A stretch of 30,035 nucleotides of DNA, taken from JACQXM01 sp964569425 (GTDB taxonomy: Bacteria; Planctomycetota; Phycisphaerae; UBA1845). The stretch spans positions 1 to 30,035 of the forward strand of contig CAZMVD010000043.1 of NCBI GenBank assembly GCA_964569425.1. Reading direction: 5' to 3'. Numbering within the stretch: position 1 is the first letter of the stretch; the number at the start of each line of letters is the position of its first letter. Shown piece after piece: positions 18,083 through 25,500 of the stretch. The notes under the pieces were generated by a model, which was not told where the DNA came from, did not search any database, and saw only the letters and a list, made by a program, of their open reading frames with translations. Made by a program: the position numbers and the translations under genes.

Positions 18083-18472
18083 TTATTGTGGTGAGCTACG
18101 GGAGCGAACGAGTTTCCGTGCGTCATCTCGGCTCATGCTGTTATTAGCAGCGGTCGTGAAGGCCGCACGGATCGCAGTTGGGTCATTGAGTTGCTGAAGC
18201 AGCGTCGCGACCGACATGCTCACGGTGCCCATCCGGGCGCCCCAGGTGACCTGTCCGAGAAGGTCCGGCGGGAGTTGTTCCAGGTTCGCAATCTTGCGGA
18301 GCGTCGACTGATCCTTAAACTCCAGCGCCGCGGCCAGCTCGGGCAGCGAGCATTGCCGCAGGGCCTTGTTCAGAAAGGCCGCCACCGCGCCCGGTGCGAG
18401 CGGCCGATCCCGCGTGCTCGTCTTCAAACTCGCACGCAAATCCTGCCACTCCCTATCCGTCAGCGCGCTCAT
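18083..18472 (-). CDS. ParB-type helix-turn-helix protein, last gene of restriction operon
   Basis: A 129-aa protein whose central and C-terminal parts look like the helix-turn-helix domain of ParB/KorB proteins: LPELAAALEFKDQSTLRKIA (a typical two-helix reader), then LEQLPPDLLGQVTWG and SMSVATLLQQL. The N-terminal ParB CTPase domain is absent. The ATG at 18472 overlaps the previous stop as ATGA and has AGGAG seven bases upstream; the longer open frame upstream is unsupported. It probably binds DNA, either as regulator of its own operon or as specificity subunit of the restriction complex. Neither is shown by sequence. Confidence 0.7.
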   Translation of the reverse strand: MSALTDREWQDLRASLKTSTRDRPLAPGAVAAFLNKALRQCSLPELAAALEFKDQSTLRKIANLEQLPPDLLGQVTWGARMGTVSMSVATLLQQLNDPTAIRAAFTTAANNSMSRDDARKLVRSRSSPQ

Positions 18473-18945
18473 GGAGGTGCTCCTGCTGCCGATATTACCA
18501 CTTGTCGCTGAAGGTGATCGAAATAGACAGGCAAGAATGTCTCGATAGCGCGGGGGCGATCGTCGAACCATTCAGTCAAAACGTCGAAGCCGCCGTACGA
18601 ATAACGATTAAACTCTTTCAACCCCCCATCGCTGAGGTGGGAGGGGGAAAGAGGATCCACAAGGCTATGAATTGCGGAATGAAGAGCCGCCCGATCTCGC
18701 GTAGAAACACCCAGTCCTTGGAGTTCGCGGGCGATGAACGCCGCTACAAGCAGACGACCGCGCTGGCGATATGCGCCCGGGAACGTATCCACAAGCTCGG
18801 TCGTTTCCGCTTGAGAGGCATCCGCCTTCCGTCGGCTTGCGAGGCCAGCCATGAAGCAGAGGTGGTACACGTCGAAATCCAGCGTCATCGCTGGACGGAC
18901 GTCACGGAACCATGTGCGAGCGTCCCTACGTAGTCGGAATGGCAT
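18469..18945 (-). CDS. Conserved-looking 158-aa protein of the restriction operon, unknown function
   Basis: I do not recognise a named family. The protein is helical and basic at the N-terminus (MPFRLRRDARTWFRDV). It then has DFDVYHLCFMAGLASRR, RLLVAAFIARELQGLG and a C-terminal aromatic-rich part with FNRYSYGGFDVLTEWF. No catalytic motif is evident. The ATG at 18945 lies inside the end of the ATPase gene (20-base overlap) and has GAGGAG eight bases upstream; the longer frame to 19059 would overlap much more. The gene is tied into the operon by overlaps on both sides, so it is likely a stable subunit of the restriction complex. Confidence 0.7.
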   Translation of the reverse strand: MPFRLRRDARTWFRDVRPAMTLDFDVYHLCFMAGLASRRKADASQAETTELVDTFPGAYRQRGRLLVAAFIARELQGLGVSTRDRAALHSAIHSLVDPLSPSHLSDGGLKEFNRYSYGGFDVLTEWFDDRPRAIETFLPVYFDHLQRQVVISAAGAPP

Positions 18946-20923
18946 TCTGTGGCTCCTCGGATTCGAGGTGGAAACTGCTAAAGAAGTCGGCACCCTGTAC
19001 GCAAACTCCGTCGGCGGTCTCCTGAATGGAGAATTGCCGAGCGGTCTGTTCCAACTCAACGGGCCCCTTACGAAACAGCGTCAGATACTGGATCGGACGG
19101 TCCCGCGCAGCACCCACCAATGCCGGCAGAAAGCCCTGACGTTCACTTGAAATAGTAAACGCAATGAATTGACCAGTAAGGTGCGGAACTAGCTCGCCAA
19201 TCCTGGAACGTACTCGGAGGTCGATGGGGTTCGCAGGACTATCAACGATGAAAGGCAAGTCGTGCTCAGCCGATCGATTGAACAGGGTAGCGAGGAACGC
19301 ATACGCCACTGAAAGTGTTTCGCCGACGCTGCCTCCTTCCTGTCCTTGAAGCGCCAAGCATTTGTCGATGCGATCGATCCGGATTTGATTCTCGGGCATC
19401 AATCTTTGAACACGATCGTTTGCTTCACGGCAGATCTCGCATCCCAGGCCTTCGCGAGCGTCGGCCTGTGCCCGCTCAAGTACGCCGACGAGAATGTCTC
19501 GCTTTTGCTTGATCTCCATCGTCTCCGTAATCTCAGCGAGCTTTGTTTTGGCCTCTTCAAGCCGCTTCTCCAGCACCTTGATCCCGTGAATGTCTTCATC
19601 CCGACCAGCCTCCGACGTGTCCGCGTATCGCTCAAGACGACGCTCGACATCTCCCAGTTTACTACCAAGCTCATCAATCCGCCCCTTGACTTCCTCGAGT
19701 TCCGGGTCTCCCGCCACACCCTCAGATTCGATTAGATCGCGTTGCGTTTGGAACTCTCCACGTCGACGAGTCGTGTCCTTCAACTTCTCAATCCGATCCA
19801 GCAAATCGGCCTCTGAGTCTTCCACCGATGGGAGGACATACTCGCCCACATCTGACTTGATACTGTTAAGGAGGGCTACATCGTCCGAACCTAAGTACCG
19901 GCTAGCTCGATCGCGGATCGCAATTCGGGTCTCCTCATCTAAAGGTCTACCGCAAACGCATACGTCCTCATCCGCTAGCTCCTGGAAGAACTCACGCGCC
20001 GTACTCTCGGGGAGCTTGACTCGATCGAGGCTGGATTTTAGCTCGGCCATCTCCTTCGCAAAGATATGCGACAGTGCGTGTGGGCTACGCATGCGATCAA
20101 GGCATTGCTCGCTCGCGCTGACCACCGCCTGTTTGGCCTCGCCAAGGGCTGCCTCCGCTCGCCGCAGACGCTCGGATACTTCTCGCTGTCGCTGTAGGTC
20201 CGCGTCGAAGCGATGCTTCTTTGCGAGCAGTTCTTGTTTTAGCCTATCGCGTTCCTGAAGTAGCTCACGTTGTTCCTGCTTAACGTGTTCGATCCGCCGC
20301 TCAAGAACCTCCACTCGATTGCGCCGGCGGCTTAAGCCCCTTTCTTCTGTGGCGCCGCAATTCTCAGTACGCTTCCGCCAGTACTCCTCGATACGGGACC
20401 GGATTTGTGCGAGCAATCCGAGTTGAAACAGCCCTTCGATCGCCCGCTCTGCATCCGTGTGCGCATGATCCAGCAATTGTTCCGCAAGTTCACCGTCGAA
20501 CACGAAAAAGTTCACAAAGTCACTACGCAGGAAGCGCTCAAGTCCGCGCGGTGGCCTGAATCCCTGTTTATTGCCGGATGGGTCAGTCGTCGAGTATTCA
20601 ACAACACCTTCATCAAAATCGAAGTCGAGTGAAATTGTGTGGCGCCGTTCGTTGTGAAGAATCACAAGGCGAAAGAAGCCAGACCCATTGTCATTACCGC
20701 GCTTGCGCAATGATCGAATGTCGTCCGGTCTCCACTGCGCGTCAGCCGCCGCGCCCGAGAGGGCGGCACGGAGCAATCTGAGCGTCGTCGTTTTGCCAGT
20801 TCCGTTCGGCATCTGGAGCAGCGTAATCGGATACACACCATCGTTCGTCTCGAATGAGACCTTGTGATCAGGGCATCGTAATCCCCTCGCTTCCCAGCCA
20901 GCAATCCTGAGCGTAGCAGTCAC
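18926..20923 (-). CDS. SMC/Rad50-like CxC ATPase of the restriction module
   Basis: A 665-aa ATPase. Walker A is PNGTGKTT (39-46). FFVFDGELAEQLLDH (about 139-153) parallels the LFFFDGERIEKLADP hallmark of DndD. Coiled coils run from about 195 to 290 and 380 to 490. Two cysteine pairs, CVCG (C322, C324) and CEIC (C495, C498), could form a zinc-hook-like or metal site. The signature is GGSVGETLSVAY (about 530-541) and Walker B is LPFIVDSPAN (556-565). The start ATG overlaps the stop of the preceding 71-aa gene by 4 bases (ATGA). In Dnd loci such ATPases beside helicases act in phosphorothioate-dependent restriction; here it would be the motor or DNA clamp. It is not DndF, G or H as I know them. 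Confidence 0.88.
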   Translation of the reverse strand: MTATLRIAGWEARGLRCPDHKVSFETNDGVYPITLLQMPNGTGKTTTLRLLRAALSGAAADAQWRPDDIRSLRKRGNDNGSGFFRLVILHNERRHTISLDFDFDEGVVEYSTTDPSGNKQGFRPPRGLERFLRSDFVNFFVFDGELAEQLLDHAHTDAERAIEGLFQLGLLAQIRSRIEEYWRKRTENCGATEERGLSRRRNRVEVLERRIEHVKQEQRELLQERDRLKQELLAKKHRFDADLQRQREVSERLRRAEAALGEAKQAVVSASEQCLDRMRSPHALSHIFAKEMAELKSSLDRVKLPESTAREFFQELADEDVCVCGRPLDEETRIAIRDRASRYLGSDDVALLNSIKSDVGEYVLPSVEDSEADLLDRIEKLKDTTRRRGEFQTQRDLIESEGVAGDPELEEVKGRIDELGSKLGDVERRLERYADTSEAGRDEDIHGIKVLEKRLEEAKTKLAEITETMEIKQKRDILVGVLERAQADAREGLGCEICREANDRVQRLMPENQIRIDRIDKCLALQGQEGGSVGETLSVAYAFLATLFNRSAEHDLPFIVDSPANPIDLRVRSRIGELVPHLTGQFIAFTISSERQGFLPALVGAARDRPIQYLTLFRKGPVELEQTARQFSIQETADGVCVQGADFFSSFHLESEEPQNAIPTT

Positions 20924-21135
20924 TCCTGACCTCCATCACGATCAACATCCGGCACAATCGTGGCTTGAAACAACAACTCTAAATGACGCTCAACCGTATC
21001 GGGGTCCTCCAAACGCTCGTTACCGCTGGCCAATCCCTTAAACCAAGCCAACAATCGGTCGGCCACGGTCCGTGGCTGTCCAGTATCGTCCGTGGCTGTA
21101 CGAACCGCATCAGAGATTCTCGCGTCAATAGCCAC
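20920..21135 (-). CDS. Small 71-aa acidic protein coupled to the CxC ATPase
   Basis: A small acidic protein (MAIDARISDAVRTA..., then VADRLLAWFKGLASGNERL and TVERHLELLFQATIV). By size, helix content and position directly before a CxC-type SMC-like ATPase it resembles the small middle components of ABC-ATPase conflict systems, described as small proteins associated with CxC ATPase DNA-modification systems. I recall that grouping but could not check it. It lies 2 bases after the helicase stop and overlaps the ATPase start by 4, so it is firmly part of the operon. It has no catalytic residues and is probably an adaptor. Confidence 0.75.
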   Translation of the reverse strand: MAIDARISDAVRTATDDTGQPRTVADRLLAWFKGLASGNERLEDPDTVERHLELLFQATIVPDVDRDGGQE

Positions 21136-21137
21136 GG

Positions 21138-23114
21138 CTAACTCGCTTCCTCTAGACGAATCATTGCTAGTTCATCGAGCCAATCGCGCCGGCATTGATC
21201 TGCATTATCGTCATCTGGCACACCCGACACATCGGCGACCCGGATAAAGTCCACTATATTTGCTCGCTTGGATCGGTCTCTCGGATCGGCACGAAGGCAG
21301 CGTCCCATGCGCTGAATTGTCTCAAGCCGTGCCCGTGCCGAGGAAAAGAGAATAACGGAGCGCAAACTTTGGATGTCGATCCCTTCTGAAAGTCGATGGC
21401 ATGTTAGTAGACACTCGAGGTCTCCCCGAGCAAAGCGCCGAAGAATAGTTGAGTCCTCTCCACTGAAGTACGTGTGAAAATCATGGCGCAGGCGATGAAC
21501 GATCTTAAGTACTTCCTCGCCGTATTCCTGTGTCTCGACAAAGATGATGCACCGTTCCAGTAGTGCTGGGTGCTGCAAGATGAAGGACTCAAAAAGTGGC
21601 AGCTTTGCACGCGAGGTCTTATGCACTAGCGCGAGCGCGGTCCAGATCTCCTCCCTCGGCATTGGCTGGCCCGCGTGTTTCCGCGCTGCCGCGCGTTTGT
21701 AAACCTGAGCGATGCGCTCCTTGTCGTTGTCGTTGGGGACGTACTCTATCGGAAAGTAATCGAACGGCGACAGAATGCCGGATCGTATTGCATCACTCAA
21801 CTCAAAGCGATAACATACTGGACCGATGTGTTGCTCAATGAATATCGTGCCATCCTTGTCGTACTCGCGCTCAGGCGTTGCGCTGAGTCCCAAGCGGAAT
21901 CGGATGGCGTCCGACAAGCCGGCCAAACTGTTGCGATTGCCCGGGCTGCCCAGGCGATGCACTTCGTCGTGAATCAAGATCGTCCGCGAGGCTGATTGCG
22001 CCGACAGCGCTCGCAACGCTGGGGGCAGCGCGAAGCGGGATACGAGGAGTAGCGATCCCACTGGATCAAGATTGAAATAGTCCCGCTCATGGCGATCGCC
22101 ATAGTGCCGCCAGATTCGGCGCGCCGGACCTATGTCTCGTGCGAGTCCAAGTAGCTCCCGATGCCACTGATCTAGGAGGTCGTTTCCATCCGCCGTAACC
22201 AAAACGCAATCGACTACCTTGTTTCGAAGGAGCGTGTGGCAGATCTGCAGAGCGGTTCGTGTCTTTCCGGTACCAGTCGCCATTTCAAGCACGCCGCGTT
22301 CGCGTTTCAGGAAGATCGATAGAGCATCGGATTGGTGCTGCCAAAGGGTGTTCGCTTGCGTTGCCAACGGCTGCGGCGGCTGTGCGTGGCTTGGTCGAAA
22401 TTTCAGCAGAGCACGCTGTACCGCCTCCGGGAACGCGACCACATCGAGTCCGGCCGTTCGGTTCTCCCACAGCCGCTCAAAGTTGGCGACCTTGCGCGGC
22501 ACACGCTCCTGCGGATCGTCCCAGGACCAGAAGACATCGATCGATTCGAAGTTGTCGACGAGGCCGCCCGCTGTCTCGTTTGGGGAGCCAGTGAAGGCAA
22601 CCACGTTGTCGCGCTCGTCGGAGAACAACCCCAGTTTCTCGTGGTAGATGCCGGTTCTTACATGGCCGTCTCCGGAGGTCGGCACCGCCACGCGGATTTC
22701 CAGCCGATCGTGGGCAACGAGCCACGCCAGATAACTCAAGCGGTCTTCGATCGCGGCCTCGCTAGGGGAAGAGTTTAGCTGACGAATCAACGCTCGGGCC
22801 ACGATCTCTTCACGCGCTTCGTACCCGCGGCGAATCGCTTCCAGATCATCCGCGTCGAACAGAGGGCTGGCGACGAGCAGCATGCGCCCGCCGCGGTCGA
22901 TCATGGACGTTACACCCTGAGCGGCGACAGCGAGTCCGCGGCTCGTGAAGTACCCGACAGCCCTCCGATAGAGGCTGCTACAACCAAGGCATGGCAGGTA
23001 GAAATCTCGGAGCAGGTCGTCGCCGTCGGAGCGATACTCCGGCCGCAGGGGGAGCTCGCCGAGGCCCGCGCCTCGGGCTACGACGACCGGAGCGTCTTGT
23101 GCGTTGGCCGACAT
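21138..23114 (-). CDS. PLD-nuclease / SF2 helicase, phosphorothioate-linked restriction enzyme
   Basis: A 658-aa protein joining a phospholipase-D-like nuclease to a DEAD/DEAH helicase. The nuclease part has IYHEKLGLF (H158, K160) and VAFTGSPNET, the single HxK...GSxN set seen in such restriction helicases. The helicase has Walker A ATGTGKT (279-285), DEVH (383-386), LSATPE (about 411-416) and motif VI, IQRMGRCLRADP. This architecture matches the family annotated as 'DNA phosphorothioation system restriction enzyme' found beside dnd genes. I start at the ATG at 23114, with GAAGAGG upstream; the frame continues to 23297 but that part contains the promoter. It is the first gene of the five-gene operon and likely cuts unmodified DNA. 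Confidence 0.88.
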   Translation of the reverse strand: MSANAQDAPVVVARGAGLGELPLRPEYRSDGDDLLRDFYLPCLGCSSLYRRAVGYFTSRGLAVAAQGVTSMIDRGGRMLLVASPLFDADDLEAIRRGYEAREEIVARALIRQLNSSPSEAAIEDRLSYLAWLVAHDRLEIRVAVPTSGDGHVRTGIYHEKLGLFSDERDNVVAFTGSPNETAGGLVDNFESIDVFWSWDDPQERVPRKVANFERLWENRTAGLDVVAFPEAVQRALLKFRPSHAQPPQPLATQANTLWQHQSDALSIFLKRERGVLEMATGTGKTRTALQICHTLLRNKVVDCVLVTADGNDLLDQWHRELLGLARDIGPARRIWRHYGDRHERDYFNLDPVGSLLLVSRFALPPALRALSAQSASRTILIHDEVHRLGSPGNRNSLAGLSDAIRFRLGLSATPEREYDKDGTIFIEQHIGPVCYRFELSDAIRSGILSPFDYFPIEYVPNDNDKERIAQVYKRAAARKHAGQPMPREEIWTALALVHKTSRAKLPLFESFILQHPALLERCIIFVETQEYGEEVLKIVHRLRHDFHTYFSGEDSTILRRFARGDLECLLTCHRLSEGIDIQSLRSVILFSSARARLETIQRMGRCLRADPRDRSKRANIVDFIRVADVSGVPDDDNADQCRRDWLDELAMIRLEEAS

Positions 23115-23180
23115 CGGCTGCCTCTTCTCTGCCGGTACCGCGAGCCCAGATGGGGGTCCGGCGCTGATCCACCAGTGTCC

Positions 23181-23210
23181 ATGATAGGGCAAGTCCCCAA
23201 TTGGGGACAA
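23181..23210 (-). promoter_or_regulatory. Putative promoter of the restriction operon
   Basis: On the minus strand, -35 TTGTCC (23210-23205), an 18-bp spacer and -10 TATCAT (23186-23181) lie about 67 bases upstream of the helicase start. The match is moderate. Its overlap with a perfect palindrome supports a regulated promoter. Confidence 0.5.
23193..23208. promoter_or_regulatory. Perfect 16-bp palindrome over the restriction promoter
   Basis: GTCCCCAATTGGGGAC is a perfect inverted repeat with no spacer. It covers most of the -35 and part of the spacer of the proposed promoter, so a dimeric repressor is plausible. The sequence differs from the dndB operator. A short interspersed repeat is the alternative, which a genome search would settle. 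Confidence 0.55.
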
Positions 23211-23249
23211 GCGTTCGGCACGGAGCCCGGCGATCGGCCAACGCGCGGG

Positions 23250-23266
23250 CTCCACCCTGGGTGGAG
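23250..23266. repeat. 8+1+8 inverted repeat upstream of the restriction operon
   Basis: CTCCACCC-T-GGGTGGAG is a perfect inverted repeat with a single central base, about 40 bp upstream of the -35. The one-base centre makes an RNA hairpin unlikely and a protein-binding site more likely. It lies in the 245-bp gap between the terminase stop and the helicase start, which otherwise holds no gene. Confidence 0.45.
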
Positions 23267-23359
23267 GCGTTGCCGGTCGGCGTCGGTTGCGTTGCACGGG
23301 ATCGGCGCGGTTGACGCGTGACCAGTTCTGCTCGATGAGCTGTTCGGCACCGATCTAGG

Positions 23360-25024
23360 TCAATAGGGCTCCGGCCCTTCCAGCCGCAACAGCCCGCGCG
23401 TTTCGTAGATGCTCCGGAACTGGTCGCGCGCGACGCACCGCCCCAGGGCCATGATCAACGCCACAATGCCGTCTATTCGGCCGGTGGTGCGGTCCTTCAC
23501 CGGGCGGATGTTCTCGTTCAGGTCGGTCTTGACGGTCACCGCCTGCGCGTGAGCGCGGAGCACCGGGTGGCCGCCGTGGGCGATCTTCCGCCCCGTGATC
23601 AGCGCCTCGAGCTTCTGCGTCGGCTCGTTGAAGTGCTGGATGGTCTGGCGGAACTCGACCATCTCGATGCTGTGCTCCATGAGCTTGGTCACCATTTCCG
23701 TCGCGCCGTAGGGATCGAAGGCGACCTGTTTCACGTTGAAGCGCCGCGCGATCTCTTCGATGATCCGCTCCTGGATCATCGCGTAGTCGGTGACGTTGCC
23801 CGGCGTGGCGGTGATGAGCCCCTGACGCACCCATGTGGTGTAAGGCAGCCGGTCGCGGCGTTCGCGCTCCCGCAGGTTCTCCTCCGGCATCCAGAAATAG
23901 GGCACCACCTGCCAGCAATCACCCACCGGGAAGACCAGCACCAGCGCCGAGAGGTCGCGCTTGGGCGCTAAGTCCAATCCCCCGTAGCACTCCGCTCCGG
24001 CCAGGGCGTCCAGGTCCACCTTGCCCGCGCAGGCGTCCCAGCGGTCCATGGCCAGCCAGCGGACGCTCTGCTCCGTCCAGAGGTTCAGGTGCAGCCGCTT
24101 GAAGTCGTTCTCGAAGGCCGGCGACTCGCGCGCCTTGTGGAACTTGCGGAGCAGGTCGTCCTCCTTGACGGTGACGTGGAGGTTCGGGTTGGCCTTGGCC
24201 CACAAACGTCGGTCCGTCCAGTCGTCGCCTTCGTCCAGCGTGCAGACGTAGGCGAAGAAGGAGTCGTCCTCAATGGTCCCGTCGAGCACCTTGGCGGCGT
24301 AGTCGTGCAGGTGCCAGCAGATCGAGGTGCGGTCGAAGCCCGCGGTGGTGATCCCGAAGAGCAGCGGCTGCCGCCGCGCCGCGGTGGCGGTCTCCAGCAC
24401 GTTCCACACGTCGGGGCGTTTGTGCATGTGCAATTCGTCGACGATCGCGGCGTGGACATTCAGCCCGTCCATGGTGTCGGCGTCGGCGCCTAATGGTTCG
24501 TACTTGCAGCGCTGGGAAGGGATGGCGAGGTTGTCACGGCTGACGATGATGTGCCGCCGCAGGCGCGGGTCGTCCCGGATCAAACCCCGGACCTGGGCCT
24601 TCGACTCCTCGTGGGTGATCCGCGCCTGATCGCGCTTGGTGGCCGCGGTGTAGACCTCCGCCCCCGGCTCGCCGTCGTTGAGGAACAGCTTGTTGCCGAT
24701 GGCCGCGGCCATGGTCGACTTGCCATTCTTTCGCGCCACCTCCAGGTAGGCCACCCGGTAGCGCCGCGTGCCGTCGGCGCGCTTCCAGCCGAACAGGGGG
24801 CGGATGACGTCGTGCTCCTGCCAGGGCGAGAGCGCGAAGGGCCGGCCCGCCCACTCCCCCTTGGAATGGCGCAGCAGCCCGAAGAACTGCACCGCCTGCG
24901 CAGCGGCGTCTTCGTCGAAGGACAGACCCCGGCACCGCGCACTGTCGAGGTCACGCTGGTGCCGCTGCCGCGCCAGGCGCACCAGCCGGCCGACCGGGTT
25001 GTCAGGCGGATCGAGCGGTGCCAA
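23360..25024 (-). CDS. Phage terminase large subunit (HK97-like TerL)
   Basis: A 554-aa packaging ATPase and nuclease of the Terminase_1/HK97 type, which pumps phage DNA into proheads. The ATPase domain has a Walker A variant, EVARKNGKST (95-104), and Walker B, AIVDELHMHK (around 195). A coupling motif lies in LLFGITTAGF. The nuclease part begins with GGLDLAPKRDLSALVLVF and contains CKYEPLGADADT-like core strands upstream. It is complete in length. The start is TTG at 25024, overlapping the small terminase by 23 bases. The portal gene expected just downstream in a phage is missing; the Dnd restriction operon follows. Confidence 0.93.
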   Translation of the reverse strand: MAPLDPPDNPVGRLVRLARQRHQRDLDSARCRGLSFDEDAAAQAVQFFGLLRHSKGEWAGRPFALSPWQEHDVIRPLFGWKRADGTRRYRVAYLEVARKNGKSTMAAAIGNKLFLNDGEPGAEVYTAATKRDQARITHEESKAQVRGLIRDDPRLRRHIIVSRDNLAIPSQRCKYEPLGADADTMDGLNVHAAIVDELHMHKRPDVWNVLETATAARRQPLLFGITTAGFDRTSICWHLHDYAAKVLDGTIEDDSFFAYVCTLDEGDDWTDRRLWAKANPNLHVTVKEDDLLRKFHKARESPAFENDFKRLHLNLWTEQSVRWLAMDRWDACAGKVDLDALAGAECYGGLDLAPKRDLSALVLVFPVGDCWQVVPYFWMPEENLRERERRDRLPYTTWVRQGLITATPGNVTDYAMIQERIIEEIARRFNVKQVAFDPYGATEMVTKLMEHSIEMVEFRQTIQHFNEPTQKLEALITGRKIAHGGHPVLRAHAQAVTVKTDLNENIRPVKDRTTGRIDGIVALIMALGRCVARDQFRSIYETRGLLRLEGPEPY

Positions 25025-25496
25025 AGCCGAGGAACTCCGCGATGCCCGGCCCGGCCTGCTCTTCCTGGATGACCAGGCGGCTCCGCGCCGCGGGGGTGAG
25101 GCCGAACTCCTGCTGATAGCGGTTCAGCGCCGCGAGCAGGTTCCGGGCCATGGCCACCTGGGGAAGCTGCTGGACGTACTTCGCCTTGCCCGATTCGTCC
25201 TTGACGGTGTACACGTCGCCGTTCTGCTGGAGGAAGAGCACGGCGCGCTTCCAGCGCGACCAGGTGTCGCAGTAGGCGCACAGCGCGTCGGCGTCGATGA
25301 CCGAAAGCACCCCCATGCGCTTCAGTTCCGGCACCAGCCGCTTCCAGCAGGCTTTGGCTTCCTCGTCGAGCCAGTCCGGGCAGCGCGGGGTCCCGCCCCG
25401 CGGCCGCGGCTCGCGTTCGTTGATCGGGCGCTTGCCGGGGTTGCCCTGGAGAAGCTTGAGGGCGCTCGGTTTGGGCGGCGGTCCGCGTCGTCCCAT
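25002..25496 (-). CDS. Phage terminase small subunit (P27 family)
   Basis: A 164-aa protein that recognises the phage packaging site and recruits TerL. The N-terminus GRRGPPPKPSALKLLQGNPG is the hallmark of P27-like small terminases. WLDEEAKACWKRLVPELKRM and the central helices with DADALCAYCDTWSRW follow in the usual order. It begins 4 bases after the preceding ParB-like gene and overlaps terL, giving the standard terS-terL arrangement. Confidence 0.93.
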   Translation of the reverse strand: MGRRGPPPKPSALKLLQGNPGKRPINEREPRPRGGTPRCPDWLDEEAKACWKRLVPELKRMGVLSVIDADALCAYCDTWSRWKRAVLFLQQNGDVYTVKDESGKAKYVQQLPQVAMARNLLAALNRYQQEFGLTPAARSRLVIQEEQAGPGIAEFLGFGTARSA

Positions 25497-25500
25497 GGCT

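Noticed and set aside
23115..23297. N-terminal 61 codons of the open frame upstream of the PLD-helicase
   Set aside because: They contain the promoter and palindromes, have no family similarity, and the ATG at 23114 has its own ribosome-binding site.
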